Assembly: GCF_900108915.1 (NCBI RefSeq)
Contig: NZ_FNYH01000004.1
Span: 62,001 to 126,000 of the forward strand
Source of the DNA: Allopseudospirillum japonicum
GTDB taxonomy: Bacteria > Pseudomonadota > Gammaproteobacteria > Pseudomonadales > Halomonadaceae
Direction: 5' to 3'
Length of the DNA stretch: 64,000 nt
This document shows, one piece after another, positions 46,416 to 55,110 of this stretch. The position numbers and the translations under genes were made by a program. Below the pieces are notes generated by a model. The model did no database searches and was not told the DNA's origin. It saw only the letters and a program-made list of their open reading frames with translations. The number at the start of each line of letters is the position of its first letter. The first letter of the stretch is position 1.

Positions 46416-47090
46416 TTAACTTTCAATCCGTGGTGGATCAACTTCGAGTTGTTTAGCTGCAATCACGGCTTGAGTACGCGAATGCACGCCTAATTTACGT
46501 AAAATTGCAGTAACATGCGCTTTGATGGTGGCTTCCGAAACCTTAAGTTCATAGGCGATTTGCTTATTAAGCAAGCCTTCGGTGAGCATATTAAGGACAC
46601 GAAACTGTTGTGGTGTTAATGAGGCTAAAGATTCAGCAAAGCGCATTTCCTCTTCAGAAAGGCTTTCTAAACCTTGTGCAAATTCAGGTGGTAACCAGAG
46701 ATTGCCTTCAAGCACTGATTTAACACCTTCCGCTAGGGTTTCTAAAGAAGCAGATTTGGGAATAAAGCCTGATGCACCATAGTCAAGTGCACGACGCACA
46801 ACGCGGGCCTCATCACTACCTGAAACGACAATCACAGGAATATCTGCGGCTTGTCCGCGTAAAAACACCAGCCCAGAAAAACCATGCGCACCTGGCATAT
46901 GTAAATCAAGTAAGATCAAGTCCGCATCAGGGTGCTGAGCTACTGCATTTTGTACTGCATCAAGGGTGTCTGCTTCGACAATTTCAACATCTGCAACCGC
47001 CTGCTGTACGGCCTGCTGTACGGCCTGCTGCAAGGCTGCTCTAAACAGGGGATGGTCATCTGCAATAATTATTTTGTGGGCTAGTGCCAT
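46416..47090 (-). CDS. LuxR-type response regulator next to acs (CrbR/ErdR-like)
   Basis: 224 residues. An N-terminal receiver domain has KIIIADDHPLFRAAL and the phosphorylation site DLILLDLHMPG, with VIVVSGSDEARVVRRALDYGASGFIPKSAS after it. The C-terminal LuxR helix-turn-helix reads LTPQQFRVLNMLTEGLLNKQIAYELKVSEATIKAHVTAILRKLGVHSRTQAV. Regulators of this class (CrbR, ErdR) beside acs activate acetate use in Vibrio, Shewanella and Pseudomonas. The sensor kinase is not in the window. The first helix of the receiver is lengthened by a QQAV tandem repeat encoded by a 12-bp repeat. Confidence 0.86.
   Translation of the reverse strand: MALAHKIIIADDHPLFRAALQQAVQQAVQQAVADVEIVEADTLDAVQNAVAQHPDADLILLDLHMPGAHGFSGLVFLRGQAADIPVIVVSGSDEARVVRRALDYGASGFIPKSASLETLAEGVKSVLEGNLWLPPEFAQGLESLSEEEMRFAESLASLTPQQFRVLNMLTEGLLNKQIAYELKVSEATIKAHVTAILRKLGVHSRTQAVIAAKQLEVDPPRIES
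46999..47034. repeat. 12-bp tandem repeat within a response regulator gene
   Basis: Two identical units GCCTGCTGTACG (46999-47010, 47011-47022) and a third, diverged unit (47023-47034). The length is a multiple of three, so copy changes keep the reading frame. It encodes repeated QQAV in helix 1 of the receiver domain. Confidence 0.85.
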
Positions 47091-47283
47091 TCACTCTCCT
47101 CCAGGTCCCTGTAATCCAGCTTATAATTATGTTGCATTATACGTTAGTCGAGCGCCAAAGGTTACCTTCTCTGTGTAATAAATACATTATTTTACTGTTT
47201 ATCTCACCTTAAGTCGTAGAAGGGTTTTCTGTTGTTCATAACCTAGCAAATGCTTTGTAAAAAATGTTGAGTAAAGGTAGGCA

Positions 47284-47313
47284 CAAAAAACCCCCTGTAG
47301 CATCTACAGGGGG
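47284..47313 (-). terminator. Terminator of acs
   Basis: On the minus strand CCCCCTGTAG/CTACAGGGGG form a perfect 10-bp stem with a 3-base loop followed by TTTTTTG. It lies 30 bp after the acs stop. Confidence 0.93.
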
Positions 47314-47342
47314 CCTTGCACAAATCAGCGAAAGCTTAAAGC

Positions 47343-49292
47343 TTAGCGATTTGCACGGTGCTCGATCAAGTCATCAACCACACCTGGATCAGCCAAGGTA
47401 CTGGTATCACCTAAACCATCGCATTCGTTGGCAGCAATCTTACGCAAAATGCGGCGCATAATTTTACCTGAACGTGTTTTTGGTAGGCCCGGTGCCCATT
47501 GAATCACATCTGGCGTTGCAATAGGACCGATTTCTTTACGTACCCACTTCACTAATTCAATACGTAACTCATCGGAAGCCTCTAGACCTTCTGCCAGGGT
47601 GACATAAATATAAATACCCTGACCTTTAATATCATGTGGATAACCAACTACGGCAGCTTCTGCAACCGCTTTGTGGGCGACCAAAGCAGATTCGATTTCT
47701 GCGGTTCCCATACGGTGACCAGAGACATTGATCACGTCATCGACACGGCCAGTGATCCAATAATAACCATCCTCATCACGGCGACAGCCATCACCAGTGA
47801 AGTACACACCCTTATAAGTGGAGAAGTAGGTTTGCACAAAACGCTCATGATCGCCCCAGATAGAGCGCGCTTGGCTTGGCCAAGAGTCTTGCAACACGAG
47901 GTTACCATCGGTGGCACCTTGCAGTTCTTTACCTTCACTATCAAAAAGTGCCGGCTGCACACCGAAGAAAGGACGGGTTGCAGAACCAGGTTTTAGATCC
48001 GTTGCACCAGGCAAAGGCGCAATCATGATGCCGCCGGTTTCTGTTTGCCACCAAGTATCAACAATAGGACATTCGCCGTTGCCAATCACACGATGGTACC
48101 ACTCCCAAGCTTCTGGGTTGATGGGCTCGCCCACAGAACCTAGCAAACGTAGGCTTTGACGTGTTGATGAGCTCATCACATCATCACCTTGTGCCATCAA
48201 AGAACGTACTGCGGTTGGGGCGGTATATAGGATGTTGACCTGATGCTTATCACAGATATCGCCCATGCGGCCATGTGTCGGATAGCTAGGTACACCCTCA
48301 AACATTAAGGTGGTTGCCCCATTGGCTAAAGGTCCGTACAGAATGTAAGAGTGGCCTGTGATCCAGCCGACATCAGCAGTACACCAATAAACGTCACCTT
48401 CTTTATAATCAAAGATATATTGGTGCGTTAAAGAAGCGTACACCATGTAACCACCTGTGGTGTGCTTCAAGCCTTTAGGCGCACCAGTGGAACCTGAAGT
48501 GTAAAGAATGAATAGAGGGTCTTCTGCATTCATGGGTTCGGCTGGGCATTCTTTGGCACAGCCTGCCACCACATCATGCCACCATAGATCACGGTGATCA
48601 TGCCAATGAATATCGCCACCTGTACACTTGACCACAACGACTTTTTCTACCGTTTTAACGTGTGGATTCGTGAGGGCTTCATCAACGTTTTCTTTTAAAG
48701 GCACTTGCTTGCCGCCGCGACGGCCTTCATCCGAAGTGATGACAATTTTTGAATCTGAGTTAATGATACGACCAGCAATCGCATCTGGAGAGAAACCCCC
48801 AAAGACCACAGAGTGCACTGCACCAATACGCGCACAAGCGAGCATAGCGACTGCAGCTTCTGGAATCATAGGCATATAAATGGTGACCACATCCCCTTTA
48901 TGTACGCCTAACTTTTTCAGACCATTGGCAAACTGACAAACATCTTCATAAAGCTCACGATAAGTAATATTTTTCGAGCTTTCTGGGTTGTCCCCTTCCC
49001 AGATAATGGCTGTTTGATCACCACGGGTTTCTAGGTGGCGATCCAAACAGTTATAAGCGGCGTTAAGTTCGCCATCTTCGTACCATTTGATAGAGACATT
49101 ATGTGGGTCAAAGCTGGTATTTTTTACCTTGGTATATTCTTTAAACCAAGTGATACGCTTACCTTGCTCCGCCCAAAAGGCTTCTGGATTTTCGACCGAC
49201 TGAGCATACAATTCTTGGTATTTTTCGTTATTGATCCAAGCGTTAGCTGCAAACTCTGCCGTTACTGGATAGATTTTTTCTTGTTCACTCAT
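47343..49292 (-). CDS. acs: Acetyl-CoA synthetase
   Basis: Converts acetate, ATP and CoA into acetyl-CoA through acetyl-AMP. 649 residues, normal for Acs. The AMP-binding motif is [21 protein letters not shown], the acetate-pocket region includes [19 protein letters not shown], and [31 protein letters not shown] holds the hinge. The C-terminal [17 protein letters not shown] contains the lysine controlled by acetylation. The response regulator gene downstream (46416-47090) probably controls it. Acetyl-CoA made here can feed the PHA pathway. Confidence 0.97.
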   Translation of the reverse strand: MSEQEKIYPVTAEFAANAWINNEKYQELYAQSVENPEAFWAEQGKRITWFKEYTKVKNTSFDPHNVSIKWYEDGELNAAYNCLDRHLETRGDQTAIIWEGDNPESSKNITYRELYEDVCQFANGLKKLGVHKGDVVTIYMPMIPEAAVAMLACARIGAVHSVVFGGFSPDAIAGRIINSDSKIVITSDEGRRGGKQVPLKENVDEALTNPHVKTVEKVVVVKCTGGDIHWHDHRDLWWHDVVAGCAKECPAEPMNAEDPLFILYTSGSTGAPKGLKHTTGGYMVYASLTHQYIFDYKEGDVYWCTADVGWITGHSYILYGPLANGATTLMFEGVPSYPTHGRMGDICDKHQVNILYTAPTAVRSLMAQGDDVMSSSTRQSLRLLGSVGEPINPEAWEWYHRVIGNGECPIVDTWWQTETGGIMIAPLPGATDLKPGSATRPFFGVQPALFDSEGKELQGATDGNLVLQDSWPSQARSIWGDHERFVQTYFSTYKGVYFTGDGCRRDEDGYYWITGRVDDVINVSGHRMGTAEIESALVAHKAVAEAAVVGYPHDIKGQGIYIYVTLAEGLEASDELRIELVKWVRKEIGPIATPDVIQWAPGLPKTRSGKIMRRILRKIAANECDGLGDTSTLADPGVVDDLIEHRANR

Positions 49293-49689
49293 CTCGACTA
49301 TGCCTCTGTGCCAGTCATATTGTTCTTGGATGGGAATTATTGTTATGCCATTAAGCTTATGTCACTCCAGCCATAAGCCTCATCCAAGGCTTAAAAATCC
49401 CTTCCAGTTATAACCGCCCGAGCCACCTAAACCATATTAGACATTGGTATTAACATTTTATTCTTTAAAAACAATGACTTAAAAAATGGTTTCAATTTGG
49501 TGAAGGATGCATGACTCAGAAGTCACTTGAAGTAACGAAAAATCCATTTTGGGTATTAGACCAAAGCCCTATAAAAGCGACTCATGAGTCATCTAGTGAA
49601 AGGAGAGTTTTCATCTTGTCGGATGCTGCTTGGTGCTATTATGCAAACACGATTTATTTTTGCTTGATGTATTTTTGGGGATTTGTACC
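49293..49689. other. Intergenic region between acs and the ygfB-like gene
   Basis: This 397-bp gap must hold the divergent promoters of acs and of the UPF0149 gene. I see no RNA gene, convincing hairpin or gene. A possible 71-residue reading frame at 49511-49726 has no family features. Confidence 0.4.
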
Positions 49690-50358
49690 ATGTCTGATTT
49701 ACCCGAACCAAGTTATGCACTTTTGAGCGATGAAGAATTTGAGCTACTGGATCACTTGTTAGATGATGATAACCTCGACAGTGAAGCCATGGATGCGGTA
49801 TATGCGCATGGTTTTATGGTAGCTCAGGCGCTTAGTCCACAACCTTTAGAAACTGCAGATCTTATTGCCACCGTTTGCAATGGAGAAACCAGCTTACCAA
49901 AAGAAGCCTACCAACAATTAAGTGATCTTTTAATTCAGTTGCGTCAAGCGGCTGCTAGCGCCTGTTATCGTGGACACGAAATTGAACTGCCTGTTAGCTT
50001 GAATTTAGATGAAGGCGAGATTCAAGCTTATGAATCCCCCTTATGTGATTGGTGTGCAGGCTTTGTTGAAAGCGTACTTTTGCAAGAAGCGCTTTGGTTT
50101 AGCAAAGCAGAGCAAGACATTGCTGAATTATTACTCCCTTTAATGGCATTATCTGGCTTATTCGAGGAAGAAGCGGAAGTGGCTTCTTTGCAAGAAAATT
50201 TTCCCTTACTTCAACAAATGGCATTGCAAGTCCCGCAAATTTTGATTGATTTGTACGTGGTACTCCATGCGCCAGAAGAAAAGCAAAAGCCTAAATCGCC
50301 TACAACAATGGCGAAAAGTAGCAAGAAAAAAACGCGTTCTGGTGGTAAAAAACGCTAA
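49690..50358 (+). CDS. UPF0149 (YgfB/YecA-like) family protein
   Basis: About 222 residues. The N-terminus LPEPSYALLSDEEFELLDHLLDDDNLDSEAMDAVYAHGFMVAQAL has the UPF0149 pattern, in which a short acidic helix is followed by the conserved MD-x4-HGF. The helical body ends with a basic tail (KSSKKKTRSGGKKR) that may bind nucleic acid. The start at 49690 is preferred to 49630 because the family sequence begins there. YgfB-like proteins act as regulators in some species, but this one has no assigned role. Confidence 0.8.
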   Translation: MSDLPEPSYALLSDEEFELLDHLLDDDNLDSEAMDAVYAHGFMVAQALSPQPLETADLIATVCNGETSLPKEAYQQLSDLLIQLRQAAASACYRGHEIELPVSLNLDEGEIQAYESPLCDWCAGFVESVLLQEALWFSKAEQDIAELLLPLMALSGLFEEEAEVASLQENFPLLQQMALQVPQILIDLYVVLHAPEEKQKPKSPTTMAKSSKKKTRSGGKKR

Positions 50359-50393
50359 AGCGGAGCTCGTTTTACAAAGACAATAATGGGTAT

Positions 50394-51599
50394 TTATCTG
50401 CTAGCTTTGGTGAGACGTGTTAGCCAAGTGTCGACGCGTCCCCACCACCATTGGCGTGCTTTGCGGTACCAAGAGCGTTTAAGCCAAGTTTCTAATTGGA
50501 TCTCTTGCGTTTCTGGCCAAGCACGGGCAAACCACTGGCTTAATTCTTGGGCAAATTCTGCGGATAAAACTTCCTGATTGGCTTCTAAGTTCCAATGCAG
50601 ACTCCAAGAATCAAAGTTGCAAGAACCAATAGACACCCAAGTATCACAGAGGCAGACTTTAGCATGCGTAAACCTTGGCTGATACTCAAAAATACGTACA
50701 CCTGCAAGCAATAAACGTAAGTAAAAACGCTGCCCAGCATAGCGTACCGCAGGATGATCATGTCTTGGACCCGCTAGTAATAAACGCACATCGACACCAC
50801 GGCGTGCAGCAAGCCTGAGATAACGCCTCAAACGCCAAGAAGGTGCAAAATAAGGGGTCGCAATCCAAATACACTCGCGCGCGCGCAAAATGCGGTATAA
50901 AAGGGAGCGTTTAACCCCTTGTAGCAATAAACCTTGGCCACACACAACACGCCCTAGGTGCAATAAACCTAGAGGTTGCTGTTGATCAGCGGCACGAGTA
51001 AAAAAAGCTAAGGAAAAATCTTCTGGAATGGCTGCGCTGGTGGCGCTTTCTGCTTGTCCTTGTTGCCAAGTATGCACAAATAAATTCAACCATTGATGTA
51101 CAGAAGGCCCTTGCACTTGAACAGCAACTTCTTTCCAAGCGACCTTGTCACCATCTTTAGGATTAGGGTGCCAAGCATAGGGTAAAAATTCATCTGACCA
51201 ACCAAAACCACCGACAAAAGCAAGATCCCCATCAATTAATAAAAGTTTGCGGTGATTCCGTACTAAATTATGGCTGAGTTTGCGCCAGTGCAGTGGATTA
51301 AAAAATCGTAGTCGTATCCCAGCTTGCGATAGGTAAGCACGTTCTTGGCGACTGACGCCTTGGCTACCAAAATGATCGAGCAAAATATAAACACGGACAC
51401 CACGTAAAGCGGCTTGGATTAAAGCACGACGAAACTGACGCCATAAGCGCCCATCCTGAGCTAAATACAATTCCACCAGAATAAAATCTTCTGCATTGGT
51501 AATCGCTGTTAACATCGCAGGAATATAAATTTCACCTTCAGAAAGCAGTTGTATTTGGTGACCATCACGCCAATAAATTTCCTGTGCCCTAGGTAACAT
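50394..51599 (-). CDS. clsB: Cardiolipin synthase, ClsB-like
   Basis: A phospholipase-D superfamily enzyme of 401 residues that condenses phospholipids into cardiolipin at the membrane. Two HKD motifs are seen: HRKLLLIDGDLAFVGGFGWSDE near residue 117 and HAKVCLCDTWVSIGSCNFDSWS near residue 315. It lacks the N-terminal membrane helices of ClsA. The opening WRDGHQIQLLSEGEIYIPAMLTAI matches ClsB. The convergent neighbour is the UPF0149 gene. Confidence 0.87.
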   Translation of the reverse strand: MLPRAQEIYWRDGHQIQLLSEGEIYIPAMLTAITNAEDFILVELYLAQDGRLWRQFRRALIQAALRGVRVYILLDHFGSQGVSRQERAYLSQAGIRLRFFNPLHWRKLSHNLVRNHRKLLLIDGDLAFVGGFGWSDEFLPYAWHPNPKDGDKVAWKEVAVQVQGPSVHQWLNLFVHTWQQGQAESATSAAIPEDFSLAFFTRAADQQQPLGLLHLGRVVCGQGLLLQGVKRSLLYRILRARECIWIATPYFAPSWRLRRYLRLAARRGVDVRLLLAGPRHDHPAVRYAGQRFYLRLLLAGVRIFEYQPRFTHAKVCLCDTWVSIGSCNFDSWSLHWNLEANQEVLSAEFAQELSQWFARAWPETQEIQLETWLKRSWYRKARQWWWGRVDTWLTRLTKASR

Positions 51600-51727
51600 A
51601 AACCCTCCACTTGCCTGAACGCTGCCATCCAGCCAAGACTTCTCGCCATGCTTGCAAAGTGCTACTCTGCGCTGGTTGCAAGCTTCCCCCTTACCCTAGT
51701 TACTTGTTGCTATGAGTACCCCTTAAC

Positions 51728-52450
51728 ATGCGTTTAGATAAATTTCTTTGTCACAGTACAGACTTAAGCCGCAGTCAAGCCAAACGCTTGATTAAGCAGG
51801 GGCAAATTCGCGTACAAGCACAGATTATTAAAGATGCGGCTTTTTCGCTCAACCCAGAAGATCAGGTCTATTGGGGCCAAGATCAGCTCCATTGCATTGG
51901 TTTACGCTATTGGATGCTACATAAACCCACAGGTTATGAGTGTACACACTTAGAAACATGGGGGAGTTATCCTTCGGTATTAAGCTTGCTCAAGGTGACG
52001 CATGCTGATCGTTTACACACAGTTGGACGTTTGGATGCAGATACCAGTGGTTTATTGCTTATTACCGATGATGGCCATTGGTCGCATCAAATCACCTCAC
52101 CACGTTATCAATGCACCAAGGTGTATCGTGCTGAAATTGCCACGCCTCTGACGGATGTGGAGGCAGCAAAAACGGCCTGTTTACAAGGCATTATGTTACA
52201 TGGGGAAAAACAACCAACCCGCCCAGCACAGTTAGAGATCATTCATCCGACTTGTATCCGTTTAAGCGTACAAGAAGGACGTTATCATCAAGTCAAACGC
52301 ATGTTAGCAGCCTTAGGTACTCAAGTAGTGCATTTACATCGTGAGCAAATTGGAACTTTGATCTTAGATGCAGATTTAGCTCCTGGGCAAGCACGTGCTT
52401 TAACAACAGCAGAAGTACAGCAACTTGCTGAGCCTAAACGTATTCCCTAA
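51728..52450 (+). CDS. rsuA: 16S rRNA pseudouridine(516) synthase
   Basis: 240 residues. An N-terminal S4 RNA-binding domain (MRLDKFLCHSTDLSRSQAKRLIKQGQIRVQ) is followed by the RsuA-family catalytic domain with VGRLDADTSGLLLITDDG; the catalytic aspartate is in RLDADT. The ending VQEGRYHQVKRMLAALG is conserved. The RsuA branch modifies U516 of 16S rRNA; other family members act on 23S rRNA, so exact specificity is by similarity only. Confidence 0.92.
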   Translation: MRLDKFLCHSTDLSRSQAKRLIKQGQIRVQAQIIKDAAFSLNPEDQVYWGQDQLHCIGLRYWMLHKPTGYECTHLETWGSYPSVLSLLKVTHADRLHTVGRLDADTSGLLLITDDGHWSHQITSPRYQCTKVYRAEIATPLTDVEAAKTACLQGIMLHGEKQPTRPAQLEIIHPTCIRLSVQEGRYHQVKRMLAALGTQVVHLHREQIGTLILDADLAPGQARALTTAEVQQLAEPKRIP

Positions 52451-52491
52451 TTGGCCCTTGCCTTATTTTCTTGTTTGTACGAGTTTTTTTC

Positions 52492-53508
52492 ATGCCAAAA
52501 ATCGCGCTTGCCCCAATGGAGGGCGTTGTCGATGCCAGTGTGCGCGACTTATTAACAGCTATCGGTGACCTTGATTTCTGTGTGACCGAATTTGTGCGTG
52601 TTACCCAACAGTTGTTGCCCAAGCGGGTATTTTATCGTCTAGCGCCTGAGCTACATCATGGATGTCGTACACGTTCGCGGACCCAGGTCCATGTGCAGCT
52701 GTTAGGCAGTGATGCCAATATGTTGGCTGTCAATGCGCGGCGTGCGGCTCAGCTAGGCGCACCTGTGATTGATTTAAATTTTGGCTGTCCAGCAAAAACC
52801 GTCAATCGCCATCAAGGTGGTGCGGTGTTATTGCAAACGCCAGAACGCTTATATCAGATCGTTGCTGAGGTACAGCAAGCCTTGGTGGATTTACAAGTCC
52901 CCGTGCATGTCAAAATGCGTTTAGGATATGCAGATGCTGCATTAAGTCAGGAAAATGTTGATGCTGTGATACGTGCTGGTGCTGCCAGTGTCTGTATTCA
53001 TGCGCGTACCAAAGTACAAGGATATAAGCCGCCAGCACATTGGCATTTGTTGGCCCCTTTGCGTGAACAATTAGCACAACAGAAGATCCCTTTAATTGCC
53101 AATGGGGATATTATTGATTTACAGACATACCTTACCTGCCGTCAAGCCAGCGGGTGTGAAGATGTGATGCTCGGGCGTGGTTTATTAGCAGATCCATTTT
53201 TAGCTGTCAGATTAAAAGCTTATTTACAAACAGGGCACTGGGATGGGGTGTCTACTTGGCCGCAAAGAGCTGCGGTTTTAGTGCACTATGCTGATTTATA
53301 TGCGCCTTTACGTATGGAAAAAATCATACGTGACAGCTTGAAGCAATGGCTGGCTTTAATGAAGGGTTTTGCGCCAGCCGCAGCGGCTTTTGAGACACTT
53401 AAGCGTATGAGGGATTTAGCTAGTTTGCTCGATGCTTTGCGTGCACAGGCTTGTCCTAAAACACTGGTACAACTGCAACAAACAATCCCTAGCCCTTATC
53501 TAGCTTAA
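52492..53508 (+). CDS. dusC: tRNA-dihydrouridine(16) synthase
   Basis: A flavoenzyme reducing uridine 16 in tRNA to dihydrouridine. About 338 residues. The first motif is IALAPMEGVVDASVRDLL with EFVRVTQQLLP, characteristic of DusC. The catalytic Cys is in LNFGCPAKTVNRHQGGAVLL; VHVKMRLGY and SVCIHARTKVQGYKPPAHW follow. The start at 52492 removes seven residues of an unlikely upstream frame. It ends 10 bp before a GTTAGAT core site where the integron-like cassette begins. Confidence 0.93.
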   Translation: MPKIALAPMEGVVDASVRDLLTAIGDLDFCVTEFVRVTQQLLPKRVFYRLAPELHHGCRTRSRTQVHVQLLGSDANMLAVNARRAAQLGAPVIDLNFGCPAKTVNRHQGGAVLLQTPERLYQIVAEVQQALVDLQVPVHVKMRLGYADAALSQENVDAVIRAGAASVCIHARTKVQGYKPPAHWHLLAPLREQLAQQKIPLIANGDIIDLQTYLTCRQASGCEDVMLGRGLLADPFLAVRLKAYLQTGHWDGVSTWPQRAAVLVHYADLYAPLRMEKIIRDSLKQWLALMKGFAPAAAAFETLKRMRDLASLLDALRAQACPKTLVQLQQTIPSPYLA

Positions 53509-53518
53509 AGATTCCTTG

Positions 53519-55036
53519 TTAGATTTCCGTTGCTACAAAGAAGGAGGTTGTTTTGACCAAAGAGATAAAAGTGTTATCAAAAGATGAAGTGGCAACTAGT
53601 GTTGATCAATTTACAGCGGGATTGACGCAGTATCTGGGTGAGCTTGGGTTGCCTAATCAGCATGTCCTAGTTCCTGTTCAAGAGCGCCAACGGGTGATTG
53701 CTAACGTGCCTGATGTGATCGAGTTGATCGATGCTAATCGGAAATCGACATCGATCTATCTGTCAAAATTTATTGCTGCCTGCGGGGCAGGATTGTTTGA
53801 TGCCGCCCTTAACTTCATCTGGGACGAGACTGTTGTAAACCTTCGAAATAAAGTGGCACGTTTTGATTTAGAGTATTTTTATGACAGTGTCGTAACAGAT
53901 ACCAAGCGCAGAGCAAAACTGAAAGATGAAGATGATCTTCAAAAAATAGAAGAGTGGGAGTTGATACGGGGCTGCCATCTAACAGGAATACTTTCTGATA
54001 TTGGTTACAAGCACTTAGACTATATAAGGGATATGCGGAATTGGGCTAGCGCAGCGCACCCAAACCAAAATGACCTCACAGGCTTTCAGTTAATATCCTG
54101 GCTGGAGACTTGTATTCGAGAGGTCATTGCAAAGGAGCCTGAAGGGCCTGTAATTGAGGTCAAACGTTTTCTTAACAGTATTAGAAATACCACACTCACT
54201 GAACAGGACGCCCTGTATATTCGGGCAGGAATCGAGAATTTACCTCCCGAGTTGGCAACTTCCGTACTTAGAACCTTATTTGGTATGTACACAACCAAAG
54301 ATACGGCAGTTCAGATTAAAAGTAACATCAAGTTGGTGGCTGGCTCAGCGTGGACTGTTGCGCCGGATGAAGTCAAATACGAGTGTGGCTTTAAATACGC
54401 AACATTTGCATCAAACGGGGAGGTAGATAGGAAAGAGGCTGCCAACGAGTTCCTTTCCGTTGTTGGAGGCCTACCGTTTCTTCCAAATGATACGCTTGCG
54501 CTAGAAATGGCTGACAAAATTGACAGCCTATTTGCCGCCCATACTGGATTTAATAATTTTCACAACGAGCCTGCTCATGCTCGAGCTCTTGAAGCCTACG
54601 TTTCTTCTGCTGGCACGGTGCCTGATGCCGTTCGAAAATCTTATGTTAAGACACTTGTGATGGCTCGAATTGGAAACGGTCATGGGGTGTCAGATATGGC
54701 TGTACCGTATTACGAACGCTTGATAATGAAATTTGGTGAGGCCGAGTTGCGAGAGGTGGCATGTCTTTTAACCGATCGAGAATTTTCATCCCGTATTGGA
54801 CTAGGATCCTGTCCTTCAAATTTCAGGGCATTGCTAGGGCGATTGGCGCCTCCTACTAATCAAGTCACTCAGCAGGCCTTCACTCAGATACAAGGGGCTA
54901 CCGATGCGCAAATCCCGAATTTAGGCAAAGACAGTGCATATAAACGGCTTCTGGGAGTAGGATAAATCTAACCAAGCCATGTACCGGATGCCAAAACCTG
55001 CGCTTCGCTACGGCTTTGTCACCGGAGATGGCAGCG
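53519..55036 (+). mobile_element. Solitary integron gene cassette inserted between dusC and phaC
   Basis: A 1518-bp segment between two identical GTTAGAT core sites (53518-53524 and 55036-55042). It contains one gene on the plus strand and ends in a foldback attC-like site. Integrase cuts GTTRRRY after the G, so the cassette runs from 53519 to 55036. Removing it restores a simple dusC-terminator spacer in which CCTTG joins TTAGATCTGTG. There is no integron integrase, attI or second cassette in the window, so this fits insertion at a secondary site (a SALIN-type element). Boundaries are read from sequence; the mechanism is inferred. Confidence 0.75.
53553..54965 (+). CDS. Cassette-borne protein of unknown function, HEPN-like motif
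   Basis: 470 residues, no recognised family, no signal peptide, no membrane helix. The start is TTG at 53553, with AAGGAGG 5 bases upstream; no ATG nearby fits. The N-terminal half is helical. Around residues 156-190 it reads YIRDMRNWASAAHPNQNDLTGFQ, giving R162-N163 ... H169. This is the R-N-x5-H pattern typical of HEPN ribonuclease active sites in abortive-infection and toxin proteins. The C-terminal half is mixed and ends with a polar, Gln/Pro-rich tail. The stop codon directly touches the attC-like site, as in compact integron cassettes. A defence or toxin role is hypothetical; the motif could be chance. Confidence 0.7.
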   Translation: MTKEIKVLSKDEVATSVDQFTAGLTQYLGELGLPNQHVLVPVQERQRVIANVPDVIELIDANRKSTSIYLSKFIAACGAGLFDAALNFIWDETVVNLRNKVARFDLEYFYDSVVTDTKRRAKLKDEDDLQKIEEWELIRGCHLTGILSDIGYKHLDYIRDMRNWASAAHPNQNDLTGFQLISWLETCIREVIAKEPEGPVIEVKRFLNSIRNTTLTEQDALYIRAGIENLPPELATSVLRTLFGMYTTKDTAVQIKSNIKLVAGSAWTVAPDEVKYECGFKYATFASNGEVDRKEAANEFLSVVGGLPFLPNDTLALEMADKIDSLFAAHTGFNNFHNEPAHARALEAYVSSAGTVPDAVRKSYVKTLVMARIGNGHGVSDMAVPYYERLIMKFGEAELREVACLLTDREFSSRIGLGSCPSNFRALLGRLAPPTNQVTQQAFTQIQGATDAQIPNLGKDSAYKRLLGVG

Positions 55037-55042
55037 TTAGAT
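54966..55042 (+). other. attC-like recombination site of an integron cassette
   Basis: The site opens with ATCTAAC (54966-54972, RYYYAAC form) and closes with GTTAGAT (55036-55042, GTTRRRY form), which are exact complements. Inside are imperfect arms: GCCAT/ATGGC (54976-54980 and 55028-55032) and CCGG/CCGG (54984-54987 and 55022-55025). They are offset by unequal unpaired bases, as with the extrahelical bases of attC sites. CAAAACC and GGCTTTG form a further inner stem around a short variable loop. Size (77 bp) and layout R''-L''-loop-L'-R' fit attC well. Confidence 0.75.
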
Positions 55043-55050
55043 CTGTGAAT

Positions 55051-55085
55051 AAAAAAAGCCCCTAAGGTTTAGGGGCTTACTTTTT
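55051..55085. terminator. Bidirectional terminator after phaC and the cassette
   Basis: AAGCCCCTAA/TTAGGGGCTT form a perfect 10-bp stem (55056-55065 and 55069-55078) with a 3-base loop. Runs of T follow on both strands. It ends phaC on the minus strand and the dusC/cassette transcript on the plus strand. Confidence 0.93.
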
Positions 55086-55110
55086 TTATCATCAGTGTCT
55101 GACGATCTAG

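Noticed and set aside
49511-49726. A 71-residue plus-strand frame upstream of the ygfB-like gene
   Set aside because: It overlaps the start of a recognisable family gene in another frame and shows no family or ribosome-binding site.
54966-55042. A simple rho-independent terminator for the gene at 53553
   Set aside because: The foldback has several mismatched bulges and no T run, and a separate strong terminator follows at 55051-55085. The terminal core sites fit attC far better.
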